From Pollenia angustigena (Eukaryota > Arthropoda > Insecta > Diptera > Polleniidae), in assembly GCA_930367215.1 (NCBI GenBank), contig OV884057.1, forward strand, positions 262,340,339 through 262,404,338: a stretch of DNA of 64,000 bases, read 5' to 3'. The position numbers and the translations under genes were made by a program. This document shows positions 1 to 10,651 of the stretch, piece after piece. The stretch's first letter is position 1, and each line of letters opens with the position of its first letter. The notes under the pieces were generated by a model that saw nothing but the letters and a program-made list of their open reading frames with translations, searched no databases and was not told the origin of the DNA.

Positions 1-1745
1 TTTGAAACTCCTAAGACTGATCAATTTCAAATGATACAGACAAATGGTGTTTTTGCACCACGTACGTGACTTTAGAATAGCATCCAAAAGAAACACAAAA
101 ATATAGCGCTAATCGAACTATATATTTGGTCTTTCCTCGTGGATCTTGTTCATTGTTGTTGTAACATTAATTTCAAAGCATAATTCCAGGGTTGCCAGTA
201 TCTGTATTTATTCGGCAGAATATTGAAAATTGCAGTAATTAAAAATGAATTAATGAGAAAGTGAGTAAAAACTTTTATTTTTTGCTTTTTAAACATTGTT
301 ATAAGCTATAAATACCTCGGCATAGTAAAGTTTGGGTGTTTTTTTCCTTTCTCCCATATTTGAAAAAAAGTTTCAAGCGTTTTAATTTTTGAGTCGTGGT
401 TGACATTCTCATGGAAATGCCCATATACGTTATGATATAGGGAATAAAAATGCATAAAAAACTCAATTTTGAAATGTTTGCAGATAGGTTATAAGGTCTT
501 TAAGATGACGATATGTAACGTTTATTCTGACTCTTTATGATGGCCTTTGGAAAACAGCGATGTGTTATTGTTATTATAAAATAAACGCGTAATAACAAAT
601 ATAATATTTATTGGTTTCATTTAAGAAGAGTTAAATTACTGCATACTTAACGATAAAATTGAGTTATGACACTTTTGAAGTAAATGGGCGATATGATCTA
701 CGTTAAATAAATAAAGATTGTCCAACTATAGTTTTTATTATTTTATAACTAGAAATACAAATAAACATTTTTATCAAGAATAAATTTTGTTTTGTTTATA
801 GTTCTTGAATTTATTATAGTAGTAAATTTGTATTTTTATAATCTTAAACCCTGATCTCAATTTACTTTAAAATTATGCTTTAAAAATTAAAAACTTTAAA
901 CTAAAACAGATTTAAACTAAAAGAGATTTCTTCACTTACCTATAAATAAAGTTATGCTCTAAACATTTATTACGTACATATATATTATTTATAATCACTA
1001 TGGGTTATCAAAGGCCATTTATTATCTTTAAATAGTTTGTACATTTGGTTAAGAATAAATATTTCTTGATAACGCTATTAAAAATCTTATTTCCTTTCGT
1101 AACATTCCTATTGAATAGTGTTGAACAATAGTAGTTTATTGTTTTGTAATAAAATAAATTTATTGATTTAAAATTGTATTCTTAATAAGCCAAAATTATT
1201 GTGAATCTACGTGGTTGTTTTTTTTTTCAATATTATTTAAAGCTTTCTTAACCCTACGGTCACAAAACATGTAACTATATATCTTTCATAATAACGATAT
1301 GGTCTTGAAATTTAAGATCGTCATAAATAATGTGCTCAAAACTATTCAACAATCTTAAAAAAAAAACTAAAAGTACATAGATTAACTTTTACAAATTTTT
1401 AAGACTGAAAATACATTTAAAAGTTGTCAGACATTCAAAAGTCTAAAGTATGTAATAAAATAGGTAATTAAAAATAAGCAGTCGCTGCCGAGAAATCATG
1501 CGAATGAAATTAAATCGATTGCAATCGTTTACAGCTCTGGTACAAAGATATGTATATATACACTGCCTTACAATTGAATAAACACAAATAATTGTTTTAT
1601 GAAATATTAATTTTTGTACAATTGTTTTAAATAAAATTCTTACACAACATAAGCTGATCTCCAGTTTGTAACAAATCTATTGTAACACGTCACTGAAATC
1701 CCCTTTAGCTTTTGTGGATTTTATAAGTTATTTTGCTTGTACAAC
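1..1745. other. AT-rich non-coding stretch
   Basis: No supportable gene. Very AT-rich with short homopolymer runs. No open frame has recognisable protein features, and I see no inverted-repeat element with flanking duplication. Confidence 0.5.
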
Positions 1746-2640
1746 TGCAGAAACTAAGGATGCCAATCAGGACTGTTTTACTACCCTTCACCGAAGATAA
1801 AGGGTAACAATATAAGTTTGTCATTCCGTTTGTAACTTCCACAATATTGATCCTAGACTTTATAATGTAAATACATTCTACCGTCTGTCTGCCCGTCTGT
1901 TGCAATGGGGTTCCGAAGACCCCATATATGATGGGATCGTTTGTATAAATTCATGTCAGATATGCTCATTTACATTTTGCTATTGAAATTTAGCCAGAAA
2001 TGAACGCGATATGAGCAAAAAACCGTGACTAAAATAAATCCCTTGTTGTTGTTGTTGTTTTTATCTCTTTTTGCCTGTAAATCTGCAGAACGGCGAGAGC
2101 CAACATTTCCAAAAGCATCTTGGTTATCAATACACCACCTCTCCAAAAAATTGGTTGATAAGAGTAGTGGGCGTGGCTCTTTCCATGCAAATACATTATA
2201 AATTTCTTTATACCTGTACCCATGTTCTGTTACTTTAGTGAGAACTTCTCGTATTGAAAAGATTTGAAACAAAATATTTCATCGTTTCTCGAAAAGTGAG
2301 AAAAAAGTGTGTCTCTAACTCATGTCGAAAACTATCAATAGCGATTACCCCACATTACGATTATCCCACAAACTGTTGCCGAAATTTGACAAGAGGGCGT
2401 GGCACTTATCTTACAAAGACATAGATTTTTGTATATCTGGAGTACGGCAAGAGCCAAAGTTTCAAGTATCTGGGCTATTAATGAAAAATCATCCGACAAC
2501 ATGATTGCGGAATTGGGAAATGTTTGCGGAAGTGTCACAAAATAGATTTATTTATATCTTAAGAACGGATTTATATAACTTTCTGCTCTTATCGCACCAT
2601 GGTGAAGGGTATATAAGATTCGGCATAGCTGAATTTTTCT
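1746..2640. repeat. Dispersed repeat, family R1-type 'CTTCACC…AAGGGTA' (no gene)
   Basis: The stretch opens with CCCTTCACCGAAGATAAAGG near 1784 and ends with ACCATGGTGAAGGGTATATA near 2599. Related sequence recurs in the window near 14,940-15,300, 59,570-59,780 and 60,780-61,260, including the block AAACTTTGGCTCTTGC and its reverse complement. Such family-wide recurrence marks an old dispersed repeat. I cannot assign a superfamily. Short open frames here are not coding by any sign I can see. Confidence 0.6.
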
Positions 2641-4229
2641 GTTTTTTTAATTCCGATCATCAGAATTTTTTTTAATAAATTGCGGGACTTTCCGAATCCG
2701 GCATTGTTATTTTCCGAAAAAAATAAAACTTAAAAAAAATCAAAAGTTACAAAATATAAACCAAAAAATATATATTTTATATACATTTTGAATGAATGGA
2801 CAATAAAATGAACAATAACCCATCAAATTTTGGGGTTTATTTTAATGTTAAATAATTCAAAAATACCTAATCCTTCAAAAAATACCCATTATGTATATCT
2901 AATTGTGGTATAAATAGTTGTCTCAATACTAATATTAAATTATTTTGTCAATTTAAGCGGGTACGCTATAAAAAATTGCTTTAGTTAGCGTAGAAATTAT
3001 TCGACAAACTTTTCGGCCTCGTCCCAAATGATTTAAAAAATTTTATATTTTTCACATTTTGACTTAATGTCCTAATTTTGGACGACATTAAAAATAGATA
3101 TATACACTATTTTATTTTTTATGCAAAAAAACGCATTAAGGAAATCTTGGTTTAAAATTTAGCCCAAAATCGCATAAAAAGTCATAAAATAAAAGAATTT
3201 AAAAACAATTCATTTATTTCATATGAAATACACATTTATCTGGCTAAACCAGTTTTATAAAAGTTAAAAAATTTACAAGTTATGTAAGAACGAGTGAGTT
3301 AAGTTAAAAATAGATTTCAATTAATTTGTTAAAGAACGAACTAGAGACAAAAAAAAAAAAAATAAATAAAAACATTACATTTTATAAGAATCGCTACTTG
3401 ATAAGGGTCTGATCTGCTTCTGAATTCGTGCAAAATTACTCTCATTGCTAGAGAGAGCAATCAAATCATCACTGTTGTCAACGCTAGATGAAAATCTATT
3501 AGCAAAAATTTCAAGTTGTTTCTATTGAATATTTATTTGGAATTTTTTTTTCTAACAAAAACTTCGAATACACAAAAACATGCGGATTTGAAAACACGTA
3601 TTTATGAATTATGTATCCGGATTAAAAAAATTTTGCATTTTCAATACCTGTCGAAACCTAGAACATACCTGAATATAAGATAAAACTTAATTAAACCATT
3701 TTTTTAGTTACCACTATTATTACTAATATTCGTAATGTATATTTATACATAAATTGCGTAATTAAGTATATTCTAAATTTACTGCATTATCTTCAAGTGA
3801 TTAAAAAATGATACTTCAGGATTAAAGTAGCAATAACGATCAAAAAATGATTAAAAAGTTTCCATGATATACTTGTGGATAAATTTAGTTCAAGTTCACA
3901 ATTATATATGATGACCTCTCCCTCAAGTCGCATTATTGAACGCACATGTCGTTGAAATATGGACCGATGACGACGCTATCCACATCAAACAGTGATTTTT
4001 CGTTAGGCATTGGACGATCTTCGATCTCATTTGGATCGACATTCAACAGATTTTGTTTAAACATTATGGCCGCTATCAGCCTTACTAAATATTAAATACT
4101 GTTATTTACGATATTCGTAAAATGTTAATACAATATAAAACATAATTTATGTATGTCATAAAAACTATACATTACCTTTACGTCATTAAACAAACTAAGA
4201 AACATTTTAACAACATTTTTAAAAGCATG
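2641..4229. other. AT-rich non-coding stretch
   Basis: No gene or bounded element recognised. Contains a 14-base A run at about 3349-3362 and many short A or T runs. Confidence 0.45.
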
Positions 4230-4235
4230 AAGCAT

Positions 4236-4337
4236 GCTAAATAAAATTGGCTGGTGGTGAAAATCACTTTTTCATGGCTAAACAAAATGAAAAAAATCGC
4301 TAAATTTAGCCAATAAACGCCAAAGTTGGTAACACTG
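4236..4337. mobile_element. hAT-type MITE relic, one end only
   Basis: The right end reads GTTGGTAACACTG, the reverse complement of the hAT-like terminus CAGTGTTACCAAC. The interior shares the wording TTTAGCCA and TGGCTAAACAAAATGA with the complete small element at 54,401-54,537. The matching left terminus is not visible, so this is probably a truncated copy. A similar fragment (TCATAGCTAAACAAGATGA ... AACAACACTG) lies at about 38,464-38,511. Confidence 0.45.
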
Positions 4338-4929
4338 ATTAAGGGTATAAACTATAAATTTCCTTCTTATAAATACATATTTATTTTACAGGTTGTTAAA
4401 CAAGTTATAACACTCGTTATAAGAGTCGTTTAAATGTCAACCTGGCATAAACAGCAGAAAGGAAGGAAGTTGTTATTTTGTTTTACTCTAGCATGTCATT
4501 ACCTTTTCTCGTAAAGGAGCTAAGTCCAATTTAATATTTTTTTAAATCTGTAAATGCAGTTTTGTTTTATGGACAACTAAATTGAATTAATTATGGATTT
4601 TGTTTTACAAAGGTTTTTGTGACTTAGCACCTTTTCTGTTCACTATTTTGTACTTTTAATGTTTTAAATTTTATATAACATAACTTATCTGAACCAAGGC
4701 CTATCCAATAGGTCTGCTTACCTTTACAGCAATACAAAAAAAACAACAGGCATTTTATTTGTGTAAAATTCCTCGCTGTTGTCAAAATCTTACTACTACA
4801 TAGAGGAAACAAAAGGAAAAATGTGTTTTGTTTGCATGTACATATGTGTTGCAAAATACCAAAAACCTAAACAAATATATACATGTATAAGGCAAATGTA
4901 AACAACTTTTGACATCGTTGAGGAATAAA

Positions 4930-5400
4930 CCAAATAAACATCTGGCTTGCGCAGACTTATGGGATAGACCTTTATGGTATAACAAAGACCGACTTCGCTA
5001 ACTAAAGCTTTTCTGCACAGACGGCCTTTGGGCGGGTGCAAGTTTTTTTTTCCTTTATGGTATAACAAGTACCGGTTTCGCTAAGTAAAGCTTCTAAAAT
5101 CTGCCTTGTTTCCGAACGAAGGCCGATTTCGCAGAGAAGCCTTAGTTAGCGAAGCCAGTATTTGTTATACCATAAAGGAGAAACTCCTTGCGCCCGTCCG
5201 AAGGCCGGCTATACAGAGAAGCTTTAGTTAGCGAAGCCGGTGTTTGTTATACCATAGAGGATTAAATCCTTGCGCCCGGCAGAAGTCCGGCTGTGCAGAG
5301 AAGCTTTAGTTAGCGAAGCCGGTACTTGTTTTATCAAAGAGGAGAAAATCCTTGCGCCCGGCCGAAGGCCGTCTATGCTTTCGAGTTTGTAAGCATGTTT
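4930..5400. repeat. 82-bp satellite in head-to-head arrangement
   Basis: The right part (from 5132) holds three units with a period of 82 bp, measured between successive CAGAGAAGC starts at 5132, 5214 and 5296. Each unit carries GCGCCCG, a short GC dyad (GGCCGAAGGCC type), CTTTAGTTAGCGAAGC and TTGTTATACCAT. The left part (about 4930-5100) carries diverged units in reverse orientation. The array ends at CTATGCTTTCGAGTTTGTAA near 5372. A shorter array with the same 82-bp period and the same exit sequence sits at 60,007-60,120 inside a Mutator-like MITE. No coding function is claimed. Confidence 0.8.
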
Positions 5401-5614
5401 TGGACATTATGACACTTTATAGAGTCCGTGGCTGTGATGGACATTATGGCACTTTTAAAAGTGTCAAAATCCATGGACACTGTGACACTTTTTGGAGTGT
5501 TATGTTTTTGGACGTTATGGCATGCCACCAAATAAGAGTCACATTTTCGAATTTTGGGTTGTCAACCTTTTTTTCGTCTTATGCTAATCCTAAGCTCTAC
5601 ATTTGTCTGCAGGA

Positions 5615-5700
5615 GACTAGAGTCTCTGGCGGGAATCGAACCCGCAACTCTCGGAACTGATGGCTCGTGGATAAGGGGCACGGGTGCAGTGTTCTATCTG
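5615..5700 (-). repeat. tRNA-like SINE relic
   Basis: The minus strand reads GGGTTCGATTCCCGCCAGAG, a perfect RNA polymerase III B box in a TΨC-arm context. The same 3' wording (CCCGCCAGAGAC) ends the tRNA-like modules at 6498-6575 and 58,541-58,615. The A-box half is not preserved, so this is a degenerate copy and not a tRNA gene. Confidence 0.55.
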
Positions 5701-5795
5701 AAGGATATAGATAGTAAAATATTATATGTGCTTCCAGTATATTTCTGGAAGAGGTTCTATAGATTTTGAAGGCCGTAGGGGACTATATATGTATG

Positions 5796-6062
5796 TGGAC
5801 AGCAAGGTGACTCTTACGGTCTTGATGGTGATGATGTTTTGTGAGTTCCAAGCTAGTGGATGATTGTAGAAGAGGTCAAAGGAAAATCTTAGGGTAGTAT
5901 GTAGCGAGGCTATGCTGGGTACCGGGCCACTGCAACACCACCTGTAATGAAATGGCAGACGAGTTGTTGCGATTGGGCTCGGAACTGTGGGATACTGACC
6001 CTTTGGAAATAGTCAGACCTCCAATATACTTTTATTTGGGAAAGATAAGAAAATGGTTATAA
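5796..6062 (+). pseudogene. LINE RNase H domain relic
   Basis: Frame from 5907 to a stop at 6062 reads LCWVPGHCN then NEMADELLRLGSEL. This is the C-terminal part of a LINE-encoded RNase H, with the WVPGH and NExADEL signature. Upstream, in another frame, YVDSKVTLTVL fits the substrate-side DSK motif of the same domain, with stops and a frame change between the two. A second relic with related motifs lies on the minus strand at about 22,310-22,530. RNase H in a LINE points to I-group or related clades and not to Jockey, but too little remains to name the clade. Confidence 0.7.
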
Positions 6063-6497
6063 ATTTCACATATCGTCAGCTCAGAATTGGTTTGGCGCAT
6101 ATGCCAAAAAGTCGGAGTGGAGAAAAATGACAAAAAAGATTTCCATGAAGATTTCTCAAAATGTACCCGATAGAATTTTTTATATTTTTACCACTGCTTC
6201 CGGTATATCCCAATAAAAAATGGAGCTTCCAACGAAGCAGGTTTGTAAGGGAGAAACATTAAAGTTTCGCTTACCATAGCGCTTACGGAAGACATGAATT
6301 TTATATGGCGAGTTCCCACAATAACCACATTATTCAGCGCATATAAAAATTGTTAAATGTAACGATCAGCTTAATACACTGAATGTTTTTTTTTTTAAAT
6401 TATTTTTGATGCTCTCCCTTCCAAACCTGCTTTTTTTTTTATTTTTTTTTTTTTATTATTTCTTATTTTACTTTATTTTATTTTTTAATTTTTTTTC

Positions 6498-6575
6498 TGT
6501 CTCTGGCGGGATTCGATCGCGCAACCTCGGTGCTGATAGACTAGCTCGCTACCAGCTAGTCTACCGGGGCAGTGT
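6498..6575 (-). repeat. tRNA-derived module (pol III A and B box like)
   Basis: The minus strand reads GGTAGACTAGCTGGTAG (A-box-like) followed about 35 bases later by CGATCGAATCCCGCC (B-box-like), then an A-rich tail. It is closely similar to 58,541-58,615. The cloverleaf is not intact enough to call a functional tRNA. It is best read as the head of a short SINE. Confidence 0.65.
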
Positions 6576-6642
6576 AGTTTTTGTATTAAAAAACTATGTT
6601 TTTTGACTATAATGACTATAATGACATTTTTATTGTCATAAT

Positions 6643-7151
6643 AAGGGTCTTCATGATATTGCTTAAAATTACCATTTGTGCAAATGGGTAAACTTGCGAG
6701 ACTCGTTTCATGAAGATCCTTTTTAATTTTTGTGTATTTTTAAACAATTAATGTCATTTCAATCAGAAACGTCAATAAAAAATATATTAAAAAAAAATAA
6801 TTAAAAATATAATAAAAAACTTGAAATTTGTAAATTATAAATGAAATTTGTTTTTAAACATGCATAAAGAAAGCCAAAAGACTAATATGCTTATATTATT
6901 ACAAGAATTTATTGTTTGTGATTTATTTACACTTGAAGTTTTCATTGAAAACGGCGGTAAGCATTAAAAAAATTTGTCTGTATAAATGCACAATTGAACA
7001 GCGCAAGTTTACGAGTCAAAATTGTTGGGCAAATTTAAGCAGTTTGTGTAAATGAATTCTCATAAAATTTTTGACAGTTCATTTACGAGGGTGTAAGAAT
7101 GCACAGTTTGCACAGTTTACGAGACTTATAAACGATATCATGAGGACCCTT
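6643..7151. mobile_element. MITE with AAGGGTC termini, Harbinger-like duplication
   Basis: Termini are AAGGGTCTTCATGATATTG on the left and the inverse AAGGGTCCTCATGATATCG on the right (right edge at 7151). The host copy at 58 kb lacks this segment and reads straight through ...CATAATGAAAAT. That gives an empty site and a duplicated AAT (6640-6642 and 7152-7154; TAAT cannot be excluded). A 3-bp duplication fits PIF/Harbinger, but no transposase is present, so the superfamily is inferred. Length is 509 bp. Confidence 0.75.
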
Positions 7152-7306
7152 AATGAAAATTAAAATTTTTCTGTATATTTAAGATATAATAATAAAGTTA
7201 TTATTTAATACATAACTAATAATCCAAAAAGTGGCGAATAAAGCTACAAAGTAATGAATTCTTGAAGTCATTAAAAGTAGGATTGTAAGTAAAGTTTTTG
7301 CTGGGT

Positions 7307-7910
7307 AATCCGAAAATGAGATTGATTTAAGTAAAACTAAGATTCAATCAATCTCAAAATGCGCTTGATTCAAGAATTATAAAATTGTTTTAATCCCAAC
7401 CCGTTCTTAAAATAATCCGAAAATGAGATTGATTTAAGTAAAATTAAAGGCAGAATTAGTCTTTACTTTCTGTTTCTGTTCTGTTCCGTGCCGTTCTGTT
7501 TCGAAATTGTAATAGTTACTTTTTCTGTAGCAACTTATCAGCCATTTATGACAAATTTATTAGTTTTGCACCGTCCATTGTTTCATTTCAATCACTTTAA
7601 TGCAAATAAATTTGAAGAAATTAAATTTTATGAATTCTTAAAATCAAAAATTAGTTTATTTCAACATAAATATGTATTTTTTATTATTTATTTTGCTGTC
7701 ACTTACAATAACTTAACAATTTTTTGATTTTAACAAACTGAACCGCAACAGAACAGAAAAACTAATCAATTTCACAGGTTTTTTAAACAAAAACAAATCA
7801 GCTGATTCGTAACAGAACAGAAAGTAAAGACTAACTGAGCCTTAAGATTGAATCAATCTCAAAACGCGCTTGATTCAAGTATTATAAAGTTGATTTTATC
7901 TCCAATTTGT
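7307..7910. repeat. 107-bp tandem duplication interrupted by a MITE
   Basis: AATCCGAAAATGAGATTGAT occurs at 7307 and again at 7414. The downstream block GAATCAATCTCAAAA and CGCTTGATTCAAG is shared as well. In the second unit the sequence is split at TTAA (7444-7447 and 7842-7845) by the element at 7448-7841. Confidence 0.7.
7448..7841. mobile_element. piggyBac-like MITE with TTAA duplication
   Basis: Ends are GGCAGAATTAGTCTTTACTT on the left and the inverse GGCTCAGTTAGTCTTTACTT on the right, flanked by TTAA on both sides. The intact first tandem unit (7307-7413) supplies the uninterrupted site. TTAA duplication with GG-rich ends is typical of piggyBac-type elements. There is no coding capacity. 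Length is 394 bp. Confidence 0.65.
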
Positions 7911-8296
7911 GCTTGAAAAAAACCAAAAAAATTAGAAATAAAAAATTATTATGATTGATTTACTTACCCGTTTAACACCTTAAAAAATGATAAAACACCA
8001 ACATCATGCCCTATAATGGTTTTTACTTTAAAAATCTTATGTACATATTTAACTAAAAATATAAACTAAATGAGCAGCAAGATTTCAAATATACTTTTTA
8101 ACCCTTCGTGATACACATGAGTCTGGCCAGACCTTTGTTAAATGTGTATAGATAATCAAAACATGCGTAAGCCGGAGGGTTAAACATGAAAATAATACAT
8201 ACATATATGTATATGTATATTAGGGATATAACTTTTTAACAATTTTTTAAAATATCAAAATTGGCATAGCACAGTCCGATAGAGCATAAACAACTA

Positions 8297-9600
8297 AAGG
8301 GTGGTTAAATTTCAAGGGCCGATGTTGATTTTGAATAAAACACAAACTATTTAGGAAATTATTGTAATTTTATTTTATTATGATATATTAGTATTACTCA
8401 ATTATGTACGGAACAAAATATCGGCCAAATGGGCGCCGCGACCACGGCGGCACACCTCCATCCGATGGTCCAAATTTTCGATGACCCTGAGGCATAATGG
8501 AGGTTCTATGCCGTTAATGTGCCGAATTATCTCATCCTTTAGCTCTTGAATTGTTGCTGGCTTATCGACGTACACCTTTTCTTTCAAATAACCCCAAAGA
8601 AAAAAGTCCAACGGTGTCAAATCACATGATCTTGGCGGCCAATTGACATCGCCATTACGTGAGATAACACGGCCATTGAATTTGTTGCGCAAAAGAGCCA
8701 TTGTTTCGTTAGCTGTGTGGCAGGTGGCACCGTCCTGCTGAAACCACATATCGTCCACATCCATATCTTCCAATTCGGGCCATAAAAAGTTCGTTATCAT
8801 CTCACGATAGCGAACACCATTCACAGTAACTGCCTGACCGGCCTCATTTTGGAAAAAATACGGCCCGATGATGCCGCCAGCCCATAAACCGCACCAAAAA
8901 GTCACTCTTTGTGGGTGCATTGGTTTTTCGACAATCACTCTTGGATTCTCATTCGCCCAAATGCGGCAATTCTGTTTATTGACGAATCCACTGAGGTGAG
9001 AATGTGCCTCATCACTGAAGATGATTTTCTTCGAAAATTGATCATCCACTGTTGCCATTTCTTGCCACCATTCTGCCCATTCACGACGTTTGGAATGGTC
9101 AAGAGGCTTTAGTTCTTGAGCCAATTGCACCTTGTAAGCGTGTAAATGCAAGTCTTTATGCATAATGTTCATCAACGACGAGCGTGAGAGGTGCAATTGT
9201 TGGGCACGACGACGAGTTGAGGTGGACGGCTCTTCAGCCACACTATCGCGAACAGCAGCAATATTTCCTGCAGTACGAGCTGTATGAGCATGCACTGGTG
9301 TTCTCACATCTTCTACAGACCCGGTTTGCTCGAATTTTTCCACGATTTTTGCGATTGTACGCACATTTGGACGATCAAATTGACCAAAAAAATCACGAAG
9401 TGCACGATATGCATTTTGATTTGAACGCCCATTTTCATAATAAGTCTGGATAACTTTAACACGTTGTTGGATTGTGTATCTCTCCATGGTTCAAATTGAG
9501 TAAGTCTGAAATAGAGAAATGTCAAATAAAATTCGGAAAAAAACTTGGCGTTTAGGTGTGGTTCACATTCAACATCGGCCCTTACAATTATAAGGGAACG
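8297..9600 (-). mobile_element. Tc1/mariner-superfamily element, DD41D group
   Basis: A 361-aa transposase ORF fills most of the unit. Both ends carry AAGGGCCGATGTTGA in inverted orientation (left near 8314, right near 9580), with similarity continuing outwards through a TTAAATTT/TATAATTG stretch. TA dinucleotides lie symmetrically outside both ends (8295-8296 and 9601-9602), as expected for TA target duplication. The outermost 8-10 bases do not match well, so exact borders are approximate. Confidence 0.75.
8402..9487 (-). CDS. DD41D mariner-like transposase, intact ORF
   Basis: Cut-and-paste DNA transposase of the Tc1/mariner superfamily. It would bind the terminal inverted repeats and move the element into TA sites in the nucleus. 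Residues about 1-60 form the first DNA-binding helix-turn-helix (QQRVKVIQTYYENG onward) and about 70-130 the second. The catalytic core shows D159 (FSDEAH), D252 (FQQDGATCHTA) and D294 (TPLDFFLWGYLK). With 41 residues between the last two acids this is the DD41D pattern, known from the rosa and Visitor groups, not mariner DD34D or maT DD37D. I see no internal stop, and the length suits the family. The start ATG at 9487 precedes the conserved N terminus. Whether it is active is unknown. A related but broken transposase lies at 23,767-24,760. Confidence 0.9.
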   Translation of the reverse strand: MERYTIQQRVKVIQTYYENGRSNQNAYRALRDFFGQFDRPNVRTIAKIVEKFEQTGSVEDVRTPVHAHTARTAGNIAAVRDSVAEEPSTSTRRRAQQLHLSRSSLMNIMHKDLHLHAYKVQLAQELKPLDHSKRREWAEWWQEMATVDDQFSKKIIFSDEAHSHLSGFVNKQNCRIWANENPRVIVEKPMHPQRVTFWCGLWAGGIIGPYFFQNEAGQAVTVNGVRYREMITNFLWPELEDMDVDDMWFQQDGATCHTANETMALLRNKFNGRVISRNGDVNWPPRSCDLTPLDFFLWGYLKEKVYVDKPATIQELKDEIIRHINGIEPPLCLRVIENLDHRMEVCRRGRGAHLADILFRT

Positions 9601-9602
9601 TA

Positions 9603-10158
9603 TATTTATTTTTTCGCTAAGGTCAAAAAAGTTAACGCACCAACCCCGATGAAGTTTTGAAAATTTTTAATTTTCTTTTTGGTTAAGAAAAATTAATAAT
9701 AAGTTTATTTAAAACAAAAAATTGCTCAAGTATGAAATTTCATTAATATTTAGAGATGGTAAGAGATTTTTCCGCCAACTAAAACGTATCTTTAACCTTT
9801 TTTAACAAAAAAAAAATTAAAAAAGAATAAAAAACACCGTATAAAATTATGAATATTCAATATTGCCTTGGTGTAGAAAAATCAATTGGTGCGTCAACTT
9901 TTTTGAGAAAAATTACAAAAGATTATGATTTTCGTGGTGACTAGGACATGGTTGACCTCATGGTACTATGCCAAAAAATTGGTTATACCCCTAATGTATA
10001 TGTTTTTCTTCTTGTTCTGTTGTTTTTGTTGTTACTACAAACAAAAAGCAAATCGTTTTTTTCGACCTTGTGTTGCGTTGTTGTAATTGTACAATAAATT
10101 TTGCAAAACACACACGAACGCACGCATAAAAGAATGCAATGCTGAGAGATGAGACTAA
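9603..10158. other. Non-coding stretch
   Basis: AT-rich with no gene recognised. A (TTG)n-like run near 10,020 is low complexity. Confidence 0.45.
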
Positions 10159-10648
10159 AGCTGGAGGTCCATACCACGCGTTTTCGCCTTCACGCAGCGC
10201 ATGCTCTTCTAACATTACTTGCGTTCTACGTTTCAAGTTACATGCAACGCTTTTTATGCAGCAGAAGCACAAGTAAAAATAAAATTTAATTTGTCAAAAT
10301 CAGCTGATTTGTTCTAACGCTGCTTGTGACGCTTATAAAAGTAGAAAGTAAATCTACTTTTCGCCTCAAGGCATCTACGCTTTTGTGCATGTTACTTAAG
10401 GCCGTTACACACTATCCCACAAAGTCGTTCGTATTTTATAAAAATGTAACCCTGTCATGATAAGTTGTTATTGTTTTTTGAAAATTTATAAACAATAATT
10501 TCATCAGGGAAGCATTTTCATAAAATACGTAAGACTTTGTGGGATAGTGTGTAACGGCCTTTGCTACGTATAACTACACAGATTCTACTTTTTTGACAGC
10601 TGCGTATGCTTCGAAAAAGTGATTAACGCGTGGTGTGGACCTCCAGCT
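10159..10648. mobile_element. PIF/Harbinger-like MITE, TAA duplication (copy A)
   Basis: Ends read AGCTGGAGGTCCATACCACG and, inverted at the right, AGCTGGAGGTCCACACCACG. TAA flanks both sides (10,156-10,158 and 10,649-10,651). A 308-bp sister at 53,397-53,704 has the same ends and also TAA flanks. The 3-bp TAA duplication fits PIF/Harbinger, which is an inference because no transposase is present. A 160-bp element is inserted inside at 10,400-10,559. Confidence 0.8.
10400..10559. mobile_element. Nested foldback MITE, GGCCGTTACACACTATCC ends
   Basis: The left arm starts GGCCGTTACACACTATCCCA at 10,400 and the right arm is its near-perfect inverse ending at 10,559. Similarity continues through ACTTTGTGGG and into TTTTATAAAA-type sequence, so the arms are about 48 bp each. 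The left flank is TTAA and the right flank TTTG. The sister MITE at 53,397-53,704 reads uninterrupted here, which shows this is a secondary insertion. The GGC ends and TTAA-like flank resemble the units at 7448 and 25,682. Confidence 0.75.
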
Positions 10649-10651
10649 TAA

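Larger units (their letters stand above)
6430..7305 (-). mobile_element. Composite repeat with tRNA-like module and CCCAGCAAAAACTTT end (copy 1)
   Basis: Reverse-complement copy of the element at 58,319-58,950. Its right edge, AAAGTTTTTGCTGGG ending at 7305, is the shared terminus. Going left, it shares ACTTTGTAGC and TCATTATAGTC-type blocks, then the tRNA-like module at 6498-6575, then an A-rich (here T-rich) tail ending near 6430. Left of that tail the match to the 58-kb copy stops, so this copy lacks the second inverted terminus. It is interrupted by a 509-bp insertion at 6643-7151. Confidence 0.7.

Noticed and set aside
4930..5400. CRISPR-like array
   Set aside because: The units are contiguous 82-bp tandem copies without unique spacers, in a eukaryotic context.
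5620..5660. Possible tRNA gene on the minus strand (GGGTTCGATTCCCGCC)
   Set aside because: Only the TΨC-arm half is preserved. The A box and acceptor stem cannot be formed, and related SINE-like copies exist in the window.
5352..5660. 102-aa frame in the 82-bp satellite
   Set aside because: It runs out of satellite into the tRNA-like relic. The similar start at 60,070 only reflects the shared repeat.
8909..9453. Plus-strand open frames of 67 and 89 aa
   Set aside because: They lie antisense to the DD41D transposase and have no features of their own.
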